64,000 nt of DNA, taken from Paenibacillus sp. UNC451MF. Its GTDB lineage: Bacteria; Bacillota; Bacilli; Paenibacillales; NBRC-103111. The stretch is taken from the NCBI RefSeq assembly GCF_000686845.1, contig NZ_JMLS01000002.1, forward strand, positions 62,001 through 126,000, read 5' to 3'. Shown here one piece after another: positions 34,050 through 43,297 of the stretch (positions are counted from its first letter, which is position 1; the number at the start of each line of letters is the position of its first letter). Made by a program: the position numbers and the translations under genes. The notes beneath the pieces are model-generated. The model ran no database searches, was not told the origin of the DNA, and was given only the letters and a program-made list of their open reading frames with translations.

Positions 34050-34814
34050 ATGAAAAAGCGTTCGGTGCAGTGGCTTGCGATCCTATTGGTTTTTGCCCTG
34101 CTCACAGCATGCGGTAACGCCGGCAATTATATTAAAGACAATTATTCCTTAATTGATGTGCAGGGTCAGGGTAAAAATACAGCCAAAATCTATTCCGTCG
34201 AAGGCAAAGATGTTCCTACTGTTGCAAAGGAACTTGCCAGTCAGGAAAAACCGAAGGAAACGAGCAAGGAATCTGCGGATCAGATGTTCCTTGTTTACGA
34301 TAACAAGATTGTGAACGTTCAAAAGGATCCTGATAATGCAAGCAATTCGCTCGTAGAGTTAGATTCTATAGAATATGCAAAGCAAAACTATGACTCATCC
34401 TTTTTACAGGGTTACGTAGCTGCTTCATTGCTGCAATCGTTATTCGGTGGAGGATGGCTCAACAGTAACCGGGGCAGCAGCGACTATCGAGGGTACACTT
34501 CAAGCAAACGATATGAGGATTACGGAAAATATCAGGCTGCTCCTAATTCATCCACTCCAAAATCAGGCAGCAGCGATACAACGCCGTCAACGACCGAGCG
34601 AAAAGGAAGCTTCAGCACCGGTTCGAAGGCAACGACGCCAAATTCTTCGGGCACCACAGGCAGCAATAGCTCGAGTTCTAAATCTGGAAGCAGCAGCTCA
34701 AGCAGCAGCATCCGTAAGAACGACGGTTCAACTCCTACCTACAAAGCGCCAAGCTCGAGCTCCAAGTCTTCACCAAGCACAAGCACCCGCTCGGGTTCCT
34801 TCAAAAGAAAATAG
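34050..34814 (+). CDS. DUF4247 lipoprotein with Ser-rich tail
   Basis: A 254-residue predicted lipoprotein. Signal peptide with lipobox LLTACG (Cys at about residue 22), then a DUF4247 domain (NYIKDNYSLIDVQG, MFLVYDNKIVNVQKD, YVAASLLQSLFGGGW) to about residue 145, followed by a low-complexity Ser/Thr/Gly/Lys tail to the end that contains SGSSSSSSS and a closing GSFKRK. ATG at 34050 follows GGAGGTGA. Probably co-transcribed with DUF4178 and ended by a hairpin. Function unknown. Confidence 0.82.
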   Translation: MKKRSVQWLAILLVFALLTACGNAGNYIKDNYSLIDVQGQGKNTAKIYSVEGKDVPTVAKELASQEKPKETSKESADQMFLVYDNKIVNVQKDPDNASNSLVELDSIEYAKQNYDSSFLQGYVAASLLQSLFGGGWLNSNRGSSDYRGYTSSKRYEDYGKYQAAPNSSTPKSGSSDTTPSTTERKGSFSTGSKATTPNSSGTTGSNSSSSKSGSSSSSSSIRKNDGSTPTYKAPSSSSKSSPSTSTRSGSFKRK

Positions 34815-34820
34815 AATACC

Positions 34821-34858
34821 AAAGCCCTGCAACGGAATCGTTGTTCAGGGCTTTTCTT
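34821..34858 (+). terminator. Terminator after DUF4247 gene
   Basis: AAAGCCCTGCAACG / CGTTGTTCAGGGCTTT with a 4-nt loop and a T-rich tail. Confidence 0.85.
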
Positions 34859-34953
34859 TTGCCTCCCTCCAACCTTACCAACAAATGATTGAAATCAGAG
34901 TTCCAGCCCATACTGTATATAGATCAACAATGACATTATGGAGGAACCCTCAC

Positions 34954-35778
34954 ATGCTTTACCAATGGACCCGCTCAATCATTGTTATTATTATCGGCTC
35001 TGCACTCGTCTCGATCAGCTTTAACTTGTTTCTCATCCCACATCAGCTGCTAAGCGGCGGTATTTCCGGAATCTCGATGATCGTCGGCTATTTGACCGGT
35101 TGGAATATTGCGCTGCTCTACTTTATAAGCAACCTTCCCGTTGTCATATGGGGTTTAATGAAGATAGGACGCAAGTTCATCATTCTGAGCGTTATTTCCG
35201 TCATCGTCACATCCTGGTTCATGGATATCATTCCTAAGCACGCCATCGCACAAGATGAGATTCTGGCAGCCGTAACCGGCGGTGTCCTCGTAGGCATCGG
35301 CGCCGGCATATGTATGCGCGTAGGTGGCTCCACCGGCGGATTTGACATTATTGGATCGATTATTACGCAGAAACGGGATTTTCCGCTTGGAACCTCCCTT
35401 TTTGTCTTGAATGGAGTCGTCATTATCGCTCTTGGGTATCTCAAAGAAAACTGGGACTTGGCTCTGTACTCTATGCTCTCCATATTCATATCCGGCAAAA
35501 TCATTGATACGATCCATACCAGGCATTTGAAGATTACGGTGTTCATTGTGACCCGTAATAAGGATGCACTGCTGGAGCAATTAATGAAAATACAACGAGG
35601 GGTAACGGTACTCAGTACCGAAGGAGCCTATACTAAACATACACAGCATATGCTAATGACGGTGACAACGCGTTATGAGCTTGTCGAATTGCAACAACTG
35701 ATCCGTACAACGGCTCCGGATGCCTTCGTGAATGTTGTGGAGACCATCTCGATTTTGGGTCAATTTAGGCGCGGATAA
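34954..35778 (+). CDS. YitT family membrane protein (DUF161 + DUF2179)
   Basis: A 274-residue protein with five membrane helices (about 5-190), the GGSTGGFDIIGSII signature between helices, and a C-terminal cytosolic DUF2179 domain (FIVTRNKDALLEQLMKIQRGVTVLSTEGAYT). Substrate not established for the family. ATG at 34954 follows GGAGG. The same frame stays open upstream to 34447 through the Ser-rich part of DUF4247, but that stretch is an artefact of its composition. Confidence 0.9.
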   Translation: MLYQWTRSIIVIIIGSALVSISFNLFLIPHQLLSGGISGISMIVGYLTGWNIALLYFISNLPVVIWGLMKIGRKFIILSVISVIVTSWFMDIIPKHAIAQDEILAAVTGGVLVGIGAGICMRVGGSTGGFDIIGSIITQKRDFPLGTSLFVLNGVVIIALGYLKENWDLALYSMLSIFISGKIIDTIHTRHLKITVFIVTRNKDALLEQLMKIQRGVTVLSTEGAYTKHTQHMLMTVTTRYELVELQQLIRTTAPDAFVNVVETISILGQFRRG

Positions 35779-35939
35779 GCCCATTTAAAGAAAATATTAG
35801 AAACATATCCCATACTTTTAATCATAAAATATGTTATAATGAGGTCAGTAATTTCATAATCCCCTCATGCTTTACCGGTTCTGCTCTCGTAAGTTTTTGC
35901 CTGATCTTCTCCAACAGATGATGAGAAAGGGTGATGCTT

Positions 35940-36128
35940 GTGGAAACAGTAAAGTTATCGACGATTGTGATGAGATTGACTCCCGAGTTGTATCCTTTTC
36001 TGAAGCGGTCCGAACTCGATTTTGAGATTGTGCTGCGTAACGGGCTTGAAGCGTTGGAAGCGGAGGATGCAATGGAAATCATTCAATACAGCATTTCCGA
36101 ACATCAAAAAGACGCCTTGCTCCATTGA
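35940..36128 (+). CDS. Conserved small protein of unknown function
   Basis: A 62-residue acidic protein, VETVKLSTIVMRLTPELYPF onward, ending EHQKDALLH. It is predicted helical with no membrane segment. The GTG at 35940 has AAAGG 10 nt upstream; ATG 35934 and GTG 35931 are alternatives. An extended -10 TGTTATAAT at 35832-35840 fits a short leader. The terminator hairpin begins inside the last codons. No family recognised. Confidence 0.6.
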   Translation: METVKLSTIVMRLTPELYPFLKRSELDFEIVLRNGLEALEAEDAMEIIQYSISEHQKDALLH

Positions 36129-36140
36129 GGGCGTCTTTAT
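36108..36140 (+). terminator. Terminator overlapping the 3' end of the small gene
   Basis: AAAGACGCC / GGCGTCTTT with a 13-nt loop; the stem starts in the last seven codons of the 62-residue gene. Confidence 0.75.
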
Positions 36141-36247
36141 TTTGGACTAAATCCAAAAAAAATTTATGTTTTCGTAATAATTTATACTTATAATTACCTT
36201 AATTAATGGTATGATAGATTCAAGACTATAAAACGGAGGTTGATCGC

Positions 36248-36490
36248 ATGGGCGCCCTATCACCTTGGCACATCATATTAATTGCTCTCGTCGCTTTGCT
36301 GCTGTTCGGACCGAATAAATTGCCTGAGCTTGGACGCGGTTTCGGTAAAATGTTCCGTGAGTTTAAAGATGCTACAACAGGTAACGGAAACGCAGGATCT
36401 AACGATGATCCGCCTGCTCAGAAGAAAGAATTGGTATCTGCTGCTGAAACACAATCACATGACAACGTACAGCACAATACGAATAAATAG
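36248..36490 (+). CDS. tatA: Twin-arginine translocase subunit TatA
   Basis: An 80-residue component of the Tat pore for folded proteins. The short N-terminal helix (PWHIILIALVALLLFGPNKLPELGR) followed by the amphipathic helix GFGKMFREFKDATTG and a polar tail is diagnostic. RBS GGAGG. The extended -10 TGGTATGAT at 36207-36215 is a candidate promoter. TatC is not adjacent. Confidence 0.93.
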   Translation: MGALSPWHIILIALVALLLFGPNKLPELGRGFGKMFREFKDATTGNGNAGSNDDPPAQKKELVSAAETQSHDNVQHNTNK

Positions 36491-36498
36491 CCCCACAC

Positions 36499-37668
36499 TC
36501 ATCCGCCATCAAGGCTGGATGTTTTTTTTTGCCTAAGGTAAGCATGAGTCCCCAGTATAAGAACGGAAGCAACCGCTGTCATCACAGCTCCAAAGCTGTA
36601 CATGGCATGCCCTCCCCATTCATCCTTAATATAACCTCCTACAAATCCCCCCGTAATTCCAGCCATTCCAAGAAAAACGGCAGACAGCATCGCTTGCCCT
36701 GTAGAACGCATCGATTCAGGCACAAGACGAACCGCATACTGAACAGCGACGATCCAGAAGACGGCGAACGTCACGGAGTGGGTCATCTGGAGCCAAATCA
36801 ATACAGTCGGGTCCGTAATCCATGCATACAACAGCCAACGAATCGTGTACAGTACAGCAACAATTCCTAATAGAGCGAGTTCATGAAATCGGTGCATCAC
36901 CCTACTGAACAATGCAAAGGTCGGAACCTCACTAAGTGCAGCTAGCGCCCATGCCCAGCCTGCCATCGAATCGGTCGCCCCCAGATCCTTTAAATACAAG
37001 ACAAAAAGCCCGTCGTTCATCCGATGAGGCACCATCAATATAAACACGAGAAACAAAAACCACAAGAATAAACGATTATTCAATACGCTTGTAAAAGCGC
37101 TGAACGATATCCGCTGACCGCCGCCTTTATCGTCCTTAAGAAACAATAAAAGTACAAAAGGCAGAATCCATATGGACCAATACAAGCCAGGGATATGCTG
37201 TACCCCTCCCATAGCGGTAAGCACAATGCCGGCTGTCATGGCGATAAGAGTATATCCCATGGATCCCCACATCCGAACAGACCCATAAGCAAGCCCCTCC
37301 AGCAGTGTAGCCTTGATCGTAAGACTATCCAGGAGCGGAACGGAGGACAGCATAAAGAAATAAATGAGAAGCATAAAGACAAAAGCCCATACATAACCGC
37401 TCGTATAAAAAATACCTACGCTAGAAATTACAGTCAGCAGCCAGAGAACGCATATAATCAGCTTCGATGTATTGTAGCGATCACTTAAATACCCCCATAA
37501 AGGCTGAGCAAATATAGCTACAAATGGACCAAACATCATTAACAAGCCGATCTGTGAGGAAGAGTACCCTTTAAGACCAAAATAAATGGGAAGAAAAGGC
37601 ATGAGAACTGCTGTCGTCGCGTAATAAGAGAAATTAAGTCCTCGCAAGGTCCATATTTGTTTTTTCAT
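36499..37668 (-). CDS. MFS transporter, LacY/nucleoside-symporter-like (paralog 1)
   Basis: A 389-residue 12-helix permease of the MFS_1_like group. Features: LPIYFGLKGYSSSQIGLLM, PLWGYLSDRYNTSK (motif A-like), RMWGSMGYT and HRMNDGLFVLYLKDLGA. It is clearly paralogous to the permease at 45.9-47.0 kb, sharing HRxNDGxxxLxLKxLGA and R/FR-STGQA motifs. ATG at 37668 follows AAGAGG; the frame extends to 37704. Substrate unknown. Its 3' end overlaps the tatA terminator. Confidence 0.85.
   Translation of the reverse strand: MKKQIWTLRGLNFSYYATTAVLMPFLPIYFGLKGYSSSQIGLLMMFGPFVAIFAQPLWGYLSDRYNTSKLIICVLWLLTVISSVGIFYTSGYVWAFVFMLLIYFFMLSSVPLLDSLTIKATLLEGLAYGSVRMWGSMGYTLIAMTAGIVLTAMGGVQHIPGLYWSIWILPFVLLLFLKDDKGGGQRISFSAFTSVLNNRLFLWFLFLVFILMVPHRMNDGLFVLYLKDLGATDSMAGWAWALAALSEVPTFALFSRVMHRFHELALLGIVAVLYTIRWLLYAWITDPTVLIWLQMTHSVTFAVFWIVAVQYAVRLVPESMRSTGQAMLSAVFLGMAGITGGFVGGYIKDEWGGHAMYSFGAVMTAVASVLILGTHAYLRQKKTSSLDGG
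36500..36530 (+). terminator. tatA terminator
   Basis: CATCCGCC / GGCTGGATG with a 5-nt loop and a T8-9 tail. It lies entirely within the last codons of the opposing MFS gene. Confidence 0.8.
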
Positions 37669-37801
37669 AGCACCGGTCCTCTTTTGGGTAATATAAATAA
37701 ACACACAGAAATTCTACAAAATGCGCCAAAGTTCTCTATCAACCTACCGACTCTTTTATTATAATTAAACATATCATTCTGGCAAGGAGAGATCGACTAA
37801 C

Positions 37802-38983
37802 ATGGAATTATTATTAGCATCGCTATTAATGGTGATGGGCCAGGTTCAAACCGATCATCCCGATGTAAGCTTTGACCAGCTTGTACAAGCATCGCTTGAT
37901 TCGAAAAATGCCGTCGTTCAGCAAGTGTCTGGCTCAAACAGCACAAACGGCAACTACCTGAGACCCCTAGACAAGCAAGACCCTCAAAAGGACGCTCCCA
38001 AAGTAAAAGGCGTTTACGTTACCGCTCATAGTGCAGGCGGATCGAGAATGAATACATTGATGAAGCTAATGGACGAAACCGAGCTCAATTCTATGGTCAT
38101 CGATATAAAGGACGACTGGGGCTACATAACTTACGATACAGGAAACGCTGAGCTTGCAGCGATGGAAACGACTCAAAAAATTATTACCGATATGCCGAAG
38201 CTTATAAGCACGCTCCAGGAGCATCAGGTTTATCCGATTGCGCGAATTGTCGTTTTTAAAGATACCGTATTAGCCAAAAAACACCCGGAGCTTTCTTTCG
38301 TCAATCCGGATGGTACGCTTTGGGGGAATGGAAAAGCGAACCCTGACAGTTTTGTTAATCCTTATAAAAAAGAAGTGTGGGATTATAACATCGCAATAGC
38401 AAAAGAAGCCGCTAAAGCTGGTTTTAAAGAGATCCAGTTTGACTACGTTCGCTTCCCGGAAGGCTTCGAGAAACGGGCGGATACACTAAAGTATGACAAA
38501 GACGAGCGTTCCAGAATTGATGCAGTAGCCGAATTTGTGAAATATGCCCGCGAACAAATGTCACCTCTAGGTGTCCGAGTATCGGTAGACATCTTCGGTT
38601 ACGCAGCTTCGGTTCCAGCCGCAGAAGGAATCGGACAGGATTTCGAAAAAATATCGGAAAATGTAGATGTCATTTGCCCGATGATTTATCCAAGCCATTA
38701 CAGCACCGGCTGGTTTGGCGCCAAAATTCCAGATGCTGAGCCTTATGTAACGATCAACGGTGCGATAAAAGATACGCAAAAAAAGCTGGAACCCATCAGT
38801 AATATTCAGCCTATCGTCCGTCCATGGATTCAAGATTTCACTGCCTCTTGGGTACAAGGCTACATCAAATACGGCAAACATGAGATTGAAGAGCAAATCA
38901 GGGCGCTTAAGGATAACGGCGTTGATGAATTTTTACTTTGGAACGCAGTCAATACGTATACGGCAAACGTAGAATACAAGTAA
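37802..38983 (+). CDS. Putative glycoside hydrolase (DUF4015)
   Basis: A 393-residue protein with a short hydrophobic N-terminus (possible export signal, residues 1-14) and a TIM-barrel DUF4015 domain: VKGVYVTAHSAGG, VIDIKDDWGYITYD, YPIARIVVFKD, IQFDYVRFPEGF, VSVDIFGYA, ICPMIYPSHY. Acidic residues in QFDYVRFPE and DIFGY are the likely catalytic candidates. The substrate is unknown. RBS AGGAGAG. Monocistronic. Confidence 0.85.
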   Translation: MELLLASLLMVMGQVQTDHPDVSFDQLVQASLDSKNAVVQQVSGSNSTNGNYLRPLDKQDPQKDAPKVKGVYVTAHSAGGSRMNTLMKLMDETELNSMVIDIKDDWGYITYDTGNAELAAMETTQKIITDMPKLISTLQEHQVYPIARIVVFKDTVLAKKHPELSFVNPDGTLWGNGKANPDSFVNPYKKEVWDYNIAIAKEAAKAGFKEIQFDYVRFPEGFEKRADTLKYDKDERSRIDAVAEFVKYAREQMSPLGVRVSVDIFGYAASVPAAEGIGQDFEKISENVDVICPMIYPSHYSTGWFGAKIPDAEPYVTINGAIKDTQKKLEPISNIQPIVRPWIQDFTASWVQGYIKYGKHEIEEQIRALKDNGVDEFLLWNAVNTYTANVEYK

Positions 38984-38989
38984 CCTCAC

Positions 38990-39030
38990 AAAAAGACCTC
39001 ATTGGAAATAAATTCCAAAGAGGTCTTTTT
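38990..39030. terminator. Bidirectional terminator, DUF4015 gene / ung
   Basis: AAAAAGACCTC / GAGGTCTTTTT with inner TTGGAA / TTCCAA and a 5-nt loop. Confidence 0.92.
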
Positions 39031-39051
39031 TGCATCTTATGAAGGTTATGG

Positions 39052-39723
39052 TTATAAGTTCGGAATTTGCCAATCGATTTCAGTGGAACCGATGCTCTTA
39101 AGAAACTCGTTCGTCCTTGAATAAGGCTTGCTGCCGAAAAATCCACGATACGACGATAATGGGCTCGGATGCACTGAACGCAGCACCAGATGGTGACGGT
39201 TCGTTATGAGCTGCATTTTCTGCTGGGCGTGGCTGCCCCATAAAATGAACACAATCGGCTGTTCTCTTTGATTCAGATGATAAATCACACGGTCCGTGAA
39301 TTTTTCCCAGCCCATTCCTTTATGGGAATTAGGCGTTGCCTCGCGTACGGTCATCACCGTGTTCATCAGCAGAACGCCCTGCTCTGCCCAACGTACCAGA
39401 TATCCGTTATTCGGTATGGTACAGCCCAGGTCATCGTGAAGCTCTTTGAACATATTTTGCAGCGACGGAGGTGCAGGCACTCCCGGTTTAACGGAAAAGC
39501 TTAATCCATGCGCCTGGCCTGCCCCATGGTAGGGGTCCTGGCCTAAGATGACCACTTTTACGGAAGCATATGGGGTCAAATGCAGCGCATTGAAAATATC
39601 ATACATATCAGGGTAGATAGTTCGCGAACTGTACTCTTCCTTCAAAAACTGGCGAAGCTCCTTGTAATAAGGCTGCTCGAATTCAGGAGCAAGCAGGTCT
39701 CCCCAATCATTGTTCAAAATCAT
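39052..39723 (-). CDS. ung: Uracil-DNA glycosylase
   Basis: Removes uracil from DNA in base excision repair. The 223-residue family 1 enzyme has the water-activating loop [27 protein letters not shown] and the [13 protein letters not shown] leucine-type loop. ATG at 39723 is chosen; a GTG at 39735 is an alternative with a comparable ribosome site. It lies 24 bp after the FMN reductase gene on the same strand. Confidence 0.95.
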   Translation of the reverse strand: MILNNDWGDLLAPEFEQPYYKELRQFLKEEYSSRTIYPDMYDIFNALHLTPYASVKVVILGQDPYHGAGQAHGLSFSVKPGVPAPPSLQNMFKELHDDLGCTIPNNGYLVRWAEQGVLLMNTVMTVREATPNSHKGMGWEKFTDRVIYHLNQREQPIVFILWGSHAQQKMQLITNRHHLVLRSVHPSPLSSYRGFFGSKPYSRTNEFLKSIGSTEIDWQIPNL

Positions 39724-39747
39724 ACCTAATTTCACTCCAACTCATCC

Positions 39748-40281
39748 TTACTTGCGAAACGTGCTCACCATATGGACAAAATACTGCAGCGTGCGGTGAA
39801 CCCGTTCCTTGGTCTTCAAGTTAGCCGGTTCCCCTTCAGGGCTGAATAGCCTCTGCTCTCCCCCGATGGAGATCCATTCCGGGCAGTTAATGCCATGTAC
39901 GTTGCGTACGATCGTTTGCAGCTGCTGCAAGGAACTGACGCCAACCGCACCACCTGTAGAGCTGACCGACAACACTACTTTGCCGTCAAAATGATCGAAG
40001 CCGACATGATCCAGCGCATTTTTCAATACGCCGCTTGGCGCTCCGTGATATTCCGGTGTCGCGAGCACAATACCGTCCGCTTCCTTCAGTTGTTTCTTCA
40101 TATAATGCAAATTGGCATCGTCAGACTCTATGTCCGGGCTGAAGAAAGGAACAGTTAACTCATTCAAATCAATCAAAGATACAGTGCAGTCATGACCTTC
40201 CAGAACAGTTTGAATATATCGGCATAATTGAGTGCTTGTAGAATGCTTGCGATTACTTCCTGCTAAAATCGTTATTTTCAT
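39748..40281 (-). CDS. NAD(P)H-dependent FMN reductase
   Basis: A 177-residue flavodoxin-fold oxidoreductase. ILAGSNRKHSTSTQLC forms the FMN phosphate loop, and ATPEYHGAPSGVLKNALDHV is the typical FMN-reductase motif. Likely reduces quinones, azo compounds or chromate with NADPH. Co-oriented with ung and probably co-transcribed. Exact substrate cannot be told. Confidence 0.9.
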   Translation of the reverse strand: MKITILAGSNRKHSTSTQLCRYIQTVLEGHDCTVSLIDLNELTVPFFSPDIESDDANLHYMKKQLKEADGIVLATPEYHGAPSGVLKNALDHVGFDHFDGKVVLSVSSTGGAVGVSSLQQLQTIVRNVHGINCPEWISIGGEQRLFSPEGEPANLKTKERVHRTLQYFVHMVSTFRK

Positions 40282-40373
40282 ATGGTTAGCTCCTTTTTAT
40301 CACTTTACATACATTTTAGTATAATATGTATTATTAGTCAATAAGAGGAATATGACTATTTCGATGTCACTTC

Positions 40374-40583
40374 TTACTGTTGCTTCGTTTCTATTACATA
40401 GCCAGCGCCTTTCACAGCACGTTTCTTCTCAATAATGCTTGCTTCCACAACCTCTGGTGTGCTTACAAAATGACGCACCAGCTGTTCTTCCAAATAATCG
40501 AAGGCTTGAGCGTCATTCTCCGCAAGCGTCGTAATGTAAACCGTCTGATCCTTCAACTCGACTTCCAGCTTGTACAAATACAC
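40374..40583 (-). CDS. DUF3906 family protein
   Basis: A 69-residue protein (MYLYKLEVELKDQTVYITT, then EKKRAVKGAGYVIE) matching DUF3906, a small family of Bacillales with no known role. RBS AGGAGG upstream. Divergent from the peroxiredoxin gene. Confidence 0.82.
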   Translation of the reverse strand: MYLYKLEVELKDQTVYITTLAENDAQAFDYLEEQLVRHFVSTPEVVEASIIEKKRAVKGAGYVIETKQQ

Positions 40584-40703
40584 AGGTGTTCCTCCTAGTA
40601 TTAAGTCATGCTCTTTATGGTATCAGAATCAGTCCCAGCTTGCATGTGTTTTCTGCTTTTCGTTACAATGGAACTAGCTAATTCATAAAAGGAGCTGAAC
40701 TCC

Positions 40704-41135
40704 ATGCTTTCTATAGGCCTACCCGCTCCTGCTTTTGAGGCAGAGAGCACCCTCGGACCTGTCCGACTAAGCGATTCGTTAGGAAAGCAGCCGATTGTTC
40801 TCATCTTCTATCCTAAGGACGAAACGCCGATATGCACGAAGCAGCTGTGCGCTGTTCGAGATTCCAAGTCTCAATACGCTCAGTTTAATGCCCTTGTACT
40901 AGGAATCAATCCAGGGACAGTAGCGGAGCATCAACGATTTTCACAGAAATTTGCTTACGACTTCCCGCTTATATCCGATCAAGATGAACGCATAAAAGAT
41001 CTGTACGATGTCGGGAATTTTTTATTTCTCGGTCAGCAGCGCATTGTTTATGTTATTAATCAAGCTGGTACCATTGTTTACGCCAAAAAAGGAAACCGTC
41101 CAACAAAAGAAATCCTGGCTGCTCTCTCCACCTGA
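40704..41135 (+). CDS. Peroxiredoxin, BCP/AhpC-TSA type
   Basis: A 143-residue thiol peroxidase. GLPAPAFEA at the N-terminus and YPKDETPICTKQLC carry the peroxidatic Cys (the PxxxTxxC motif) and a nearby resolving Cys five residues on, as in Bcp. RBS AAAGGAG. Monocistronic; ends at a bidirectional terminator. Confidence 0.9.
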   Translation: MLSIGLPAPAFEAESTLGPVRLSDSLGKQPIVLIFYPKDETPICTKQLCAVRDSKSQYAQFNALVLGINPGTVAEHQRFSQKFAYDFPLISDQDERIKDLYDVGNFLFLGQQRIVYVINQAGTIVYAKKGNRPTKEILAALST

Positions 41136-41147
41136 TTATGCAGCGAC

Positions 41148-41193
41148 AAAAACCCGCTTGAGCCTCCTTCAAAGGATGCTTCAACCGGGTTTT
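41148..41193. terminator. Bidirectional terminator, peroxiredoxin / pfkA
   Basis: AAAACCCG-CTT-GAGC / GCTT-CAA-CCGGGTTTT, an imperfect stem with flanking A and T runs. Confidence 0.8.
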
Positions 41194-41209
41194 ATACTTG
41201 CCATAAAGC

Positions 41210-42175
41210 TTATTGGGACAAGCGCTTCGTCAGCTCATACAGGTCCATGTTAAACTCTTTTTTCGTATTGACTACGAGATCAATATCCGTTGCTACCAGC
41301 TCACCTTTGATTACACCGCAGGATTTGCCGGAATCGCCTTCGATCAGCTTGCGCACGGCAAAATCGCCCAGCTTCCCACCTAAAATACGGTCGTTATGCG
41401 TAGGAGCACCTCCACGCTGAATATGACCCAATACCGTTACGCGAGGCTCGATGCCGTTACGTTTCATAATTTCATTGGCGATGTCTTCGCCTTTGCCAAC
41501 ACCTTCGGCAACGACAATAATACTGTGACGTTTACCTTGTCCGAAGTTAACCTTCATCCGCTGAGCCATTTCATCCAGATCGTAAGGAACTTCAGGAACA
41601 AGAATCGTTTCCGCACCGCTTGCCAGTCCTGCGTACAAGGCGATATCTCCGCAATGTCTGCCCATAACCTCAACAACGGAGGAACGCTCATGCGAGCTCA
41701 TTGTATCACGCAGCTTGTTGATGGCATCGACAACAATGCTTACCGCCGTATCGAATCCAATGGTGAAGTCCGTAAAAGGAATATCGTTATCGATTGTTCC
41801 AGGCAAGCCCATCGTTTTAATACCCAGCTTGCTCAGCTTGTTAGCCCCTTGATAAGAACCGTCGCCACCAATAACGACGAGCCCATCGATGCCTCTTCTC
41901 CGTAGATTCTCAGCACCCAACTGCTGCCCTTCCGGAGTGGTGAACTCCTTACAGCGAGCCGTTTGCAGGATCGTTCCTCCACGTTGAATAATATCGCCTA
42001 CACTCCGCAAATCCATCTCACGAATATCGTCATTGATCAAGCCGGCGTAGCCGCGTTGTACCGCATACACCTCAAGTCCGTGAAACAATCCGCTGCGCAC
42101 TACCGCGCGTACTGCTGCATTCATACCTTGCGAATCTCCGCCGCTCGTCAAGACGGCTATTTTTTTAATAGACAT
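41210..42175 (-). CDS. pfkA: ATP-dependent 6-phosphofructokinase
   Basis: Commits fructose 6-phosphate to glycolysis. The 321-residue enzyme has the ATP loop TSGGDSQGMNA, IGGDGSYQGA, the catalytic PGTIDNDI and the effector/substrate region EVMGRHCGD. The Gln in GGDSQG replaces the usual Pro. Pyruvate kinase, its common partner in Bacillus, is not adjacent. Allosteric control by ADP and PEP is expected from the family. Confidence 0.96.
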   Translation of the reverse strand: MSIKKIAVLTSGGDSQGMNAAVRAVVRSGLFHGLEVYAVQRGYAGLINDDIREMDLRSVGDIIQRGGTILQTARCKEFTTPEGQQLGAENLRRRGIDGLVVIGGDGSYQGANKLSKLGIKTMGLPGTIDNDIPFTDFTIGFDTAVSIVVDAINKLRDTMSSHERSSVVEVMGRHCGDIALYAGLASGAETILVPEVPYDLDEMAQRMKVNFGQGKRHSIIVVAEGVGKGEDIANEIMKRNGIEPRVTVLGHIQRGGAPTHNDRILGGKLGDFAVRKLIEGDSGKSCGVIKGELVATDIDLVVNTKKEFNMDLYELTKRLSQ

Positions 42176-42217
42176 GTACGGTTCCTCCCAAACTGATGCA
42201 CTTTCTGTGCTTAGCCA

Positions 42218-43297
42218 TTAAGATGTTTTGCGAATCCAAACGCTGTTTATAAAGAAAAAGAGTCGGGTCAGCGGGCTTCCCTTCATCAATTCTCGTGAAA
42301 TTTGTTTGACCTGCTTTTGCTCCTTAACCTTTGGATCGGATAAATAGAGAGCTAACAAGCCTTCAATAATCATACGGTGAAAAGCCGGATGGTCCAGTCG
42401 ATTGGCTTTGTTCCGTGCCTCAATGACGATCAAAGCAATCCGCTCGATCGTTTGATCCATATTCTCATAATAGCTGCAAAAGTTTAAATCGCCGCCAAGT
42501 TCGTCCTCTTCTTGGTCAATTAAATAATCAAGCAAAATATGCAAGCCGCAAATATACGGGAAATAAGCGGCATGAATGATATTTACTGTATCCGTATCAA
42601 GCTCTGGGTCTGAAGCAGCTAAAAACAGCATGAACATCCCGAGCGTAGATCCTGTTGCAGCGGCGAACTCATTCCAGCTTATGGTTGGATATTGCGATTC
42701 GTGCTTGCTCCACCAGGTCTGAAGCGCTTCTTCCCTTAATTCATGGCGAATATGCTTGTACACCTGCAAATCACAATATAAGCCCACCAGATGGCTGACT
42801 TGCTTCGCGACAAGCGAATAGGAGGGCAGCATCCGAATGCTGGCTTGACAGGTTTTGACCAATTGATTTAAATAGTCTCCGTCTTCCTTCTCCACGCGGT
42901 ATGCATAGTAGTCATGTAAAGGCTCGGCCGGATCCACTGCATCAAGCATCGCTTGATGCAGCATGCGGAAATCATCGGGATCCATGGAAGTGCTCCTGTC
43001 GCACAAATTATCCAAGTAATCGCTGATGGTCTGAAGGGCCACAATGAGCGGAATTAGTACGTGACGCATCGGCAAATTGGCGACGGCATAGACAGCCCCG
43101 CCTTGACAATGAAACTGCTTGCTGGTCATGCTGGCAATGGCTTGTTTTTGCAGTTCCTCATCTGGAATGCGTTCTGCAATCTCGCGCCAATAATTCAGCT
43201 GCTCACGTACCTCCGGCAATACATAACGATATACACGCAGCATGAGATGCAAGGAATTGTTAGGGACTCGAGAAATATGACGGAACTCAAAGCTCAA
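42218..43297 (-). CDS. ytpB: Tetraprenyl-beta-curcumene synthase-like protein (YtpB, DUF2600)
   Basis: Homologue of the Bacillus enzyme that cyclises tetraprenyl diphosphate to a sesquarterpene. The 359-residue all-helical protein has Asp-rich candidate metal sites TISDYLDNLCDR (about residue 91) and LDYLIDQEEDE (about 255), and FHCQGGAVYAVAN. Start is TTG at 43297 with GGGGGGA in front, overlapping the preceding gene by 11 nt, which implies coupled translation. The prenyl chain-extending partner is not in the window. Confidence 0.85.
   Translation of the reverse strand: MSFEFRHISRVPNNSLHLMLRVYRYVLPEVREQLNYWREIAERIPDEELQKQAIASMTSKQFHCQGGAVYAVANLPMRHVLIPLIVALQTISDYLDNLCDRSTSMDPDDFRMLHQAMLDAVDPAEPLHDYYAYRVEKEDGDYLNQLVKTCQASIRMLPSYSLVAKQVSHLVGLYCDLQVYKHIRHELREEALQTWWSKHESQYPTISWNEFAAATGSTLGMFMLFLAASDPELDTDTVNIIHAAYFPYICGLHILLDYLIDQEEDELGGDLNFCSYYENMDQTIERIALIVIEARNKANRLDHPAFHRMIIEGLLALYLSDPKVKEQKQVKQISRELMKGSPLTRLFFFINSVWIRKTS

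Noticed and set aside
34447-34953. Long plus-strand frame upstream of and continuous with yitT
   Set aside because: It reads the Ser-rich end of the DUF4247 gene in another frame and then crosses that gene's terminator; yitT has its own ribosome site and normal N-terminus at 34954.
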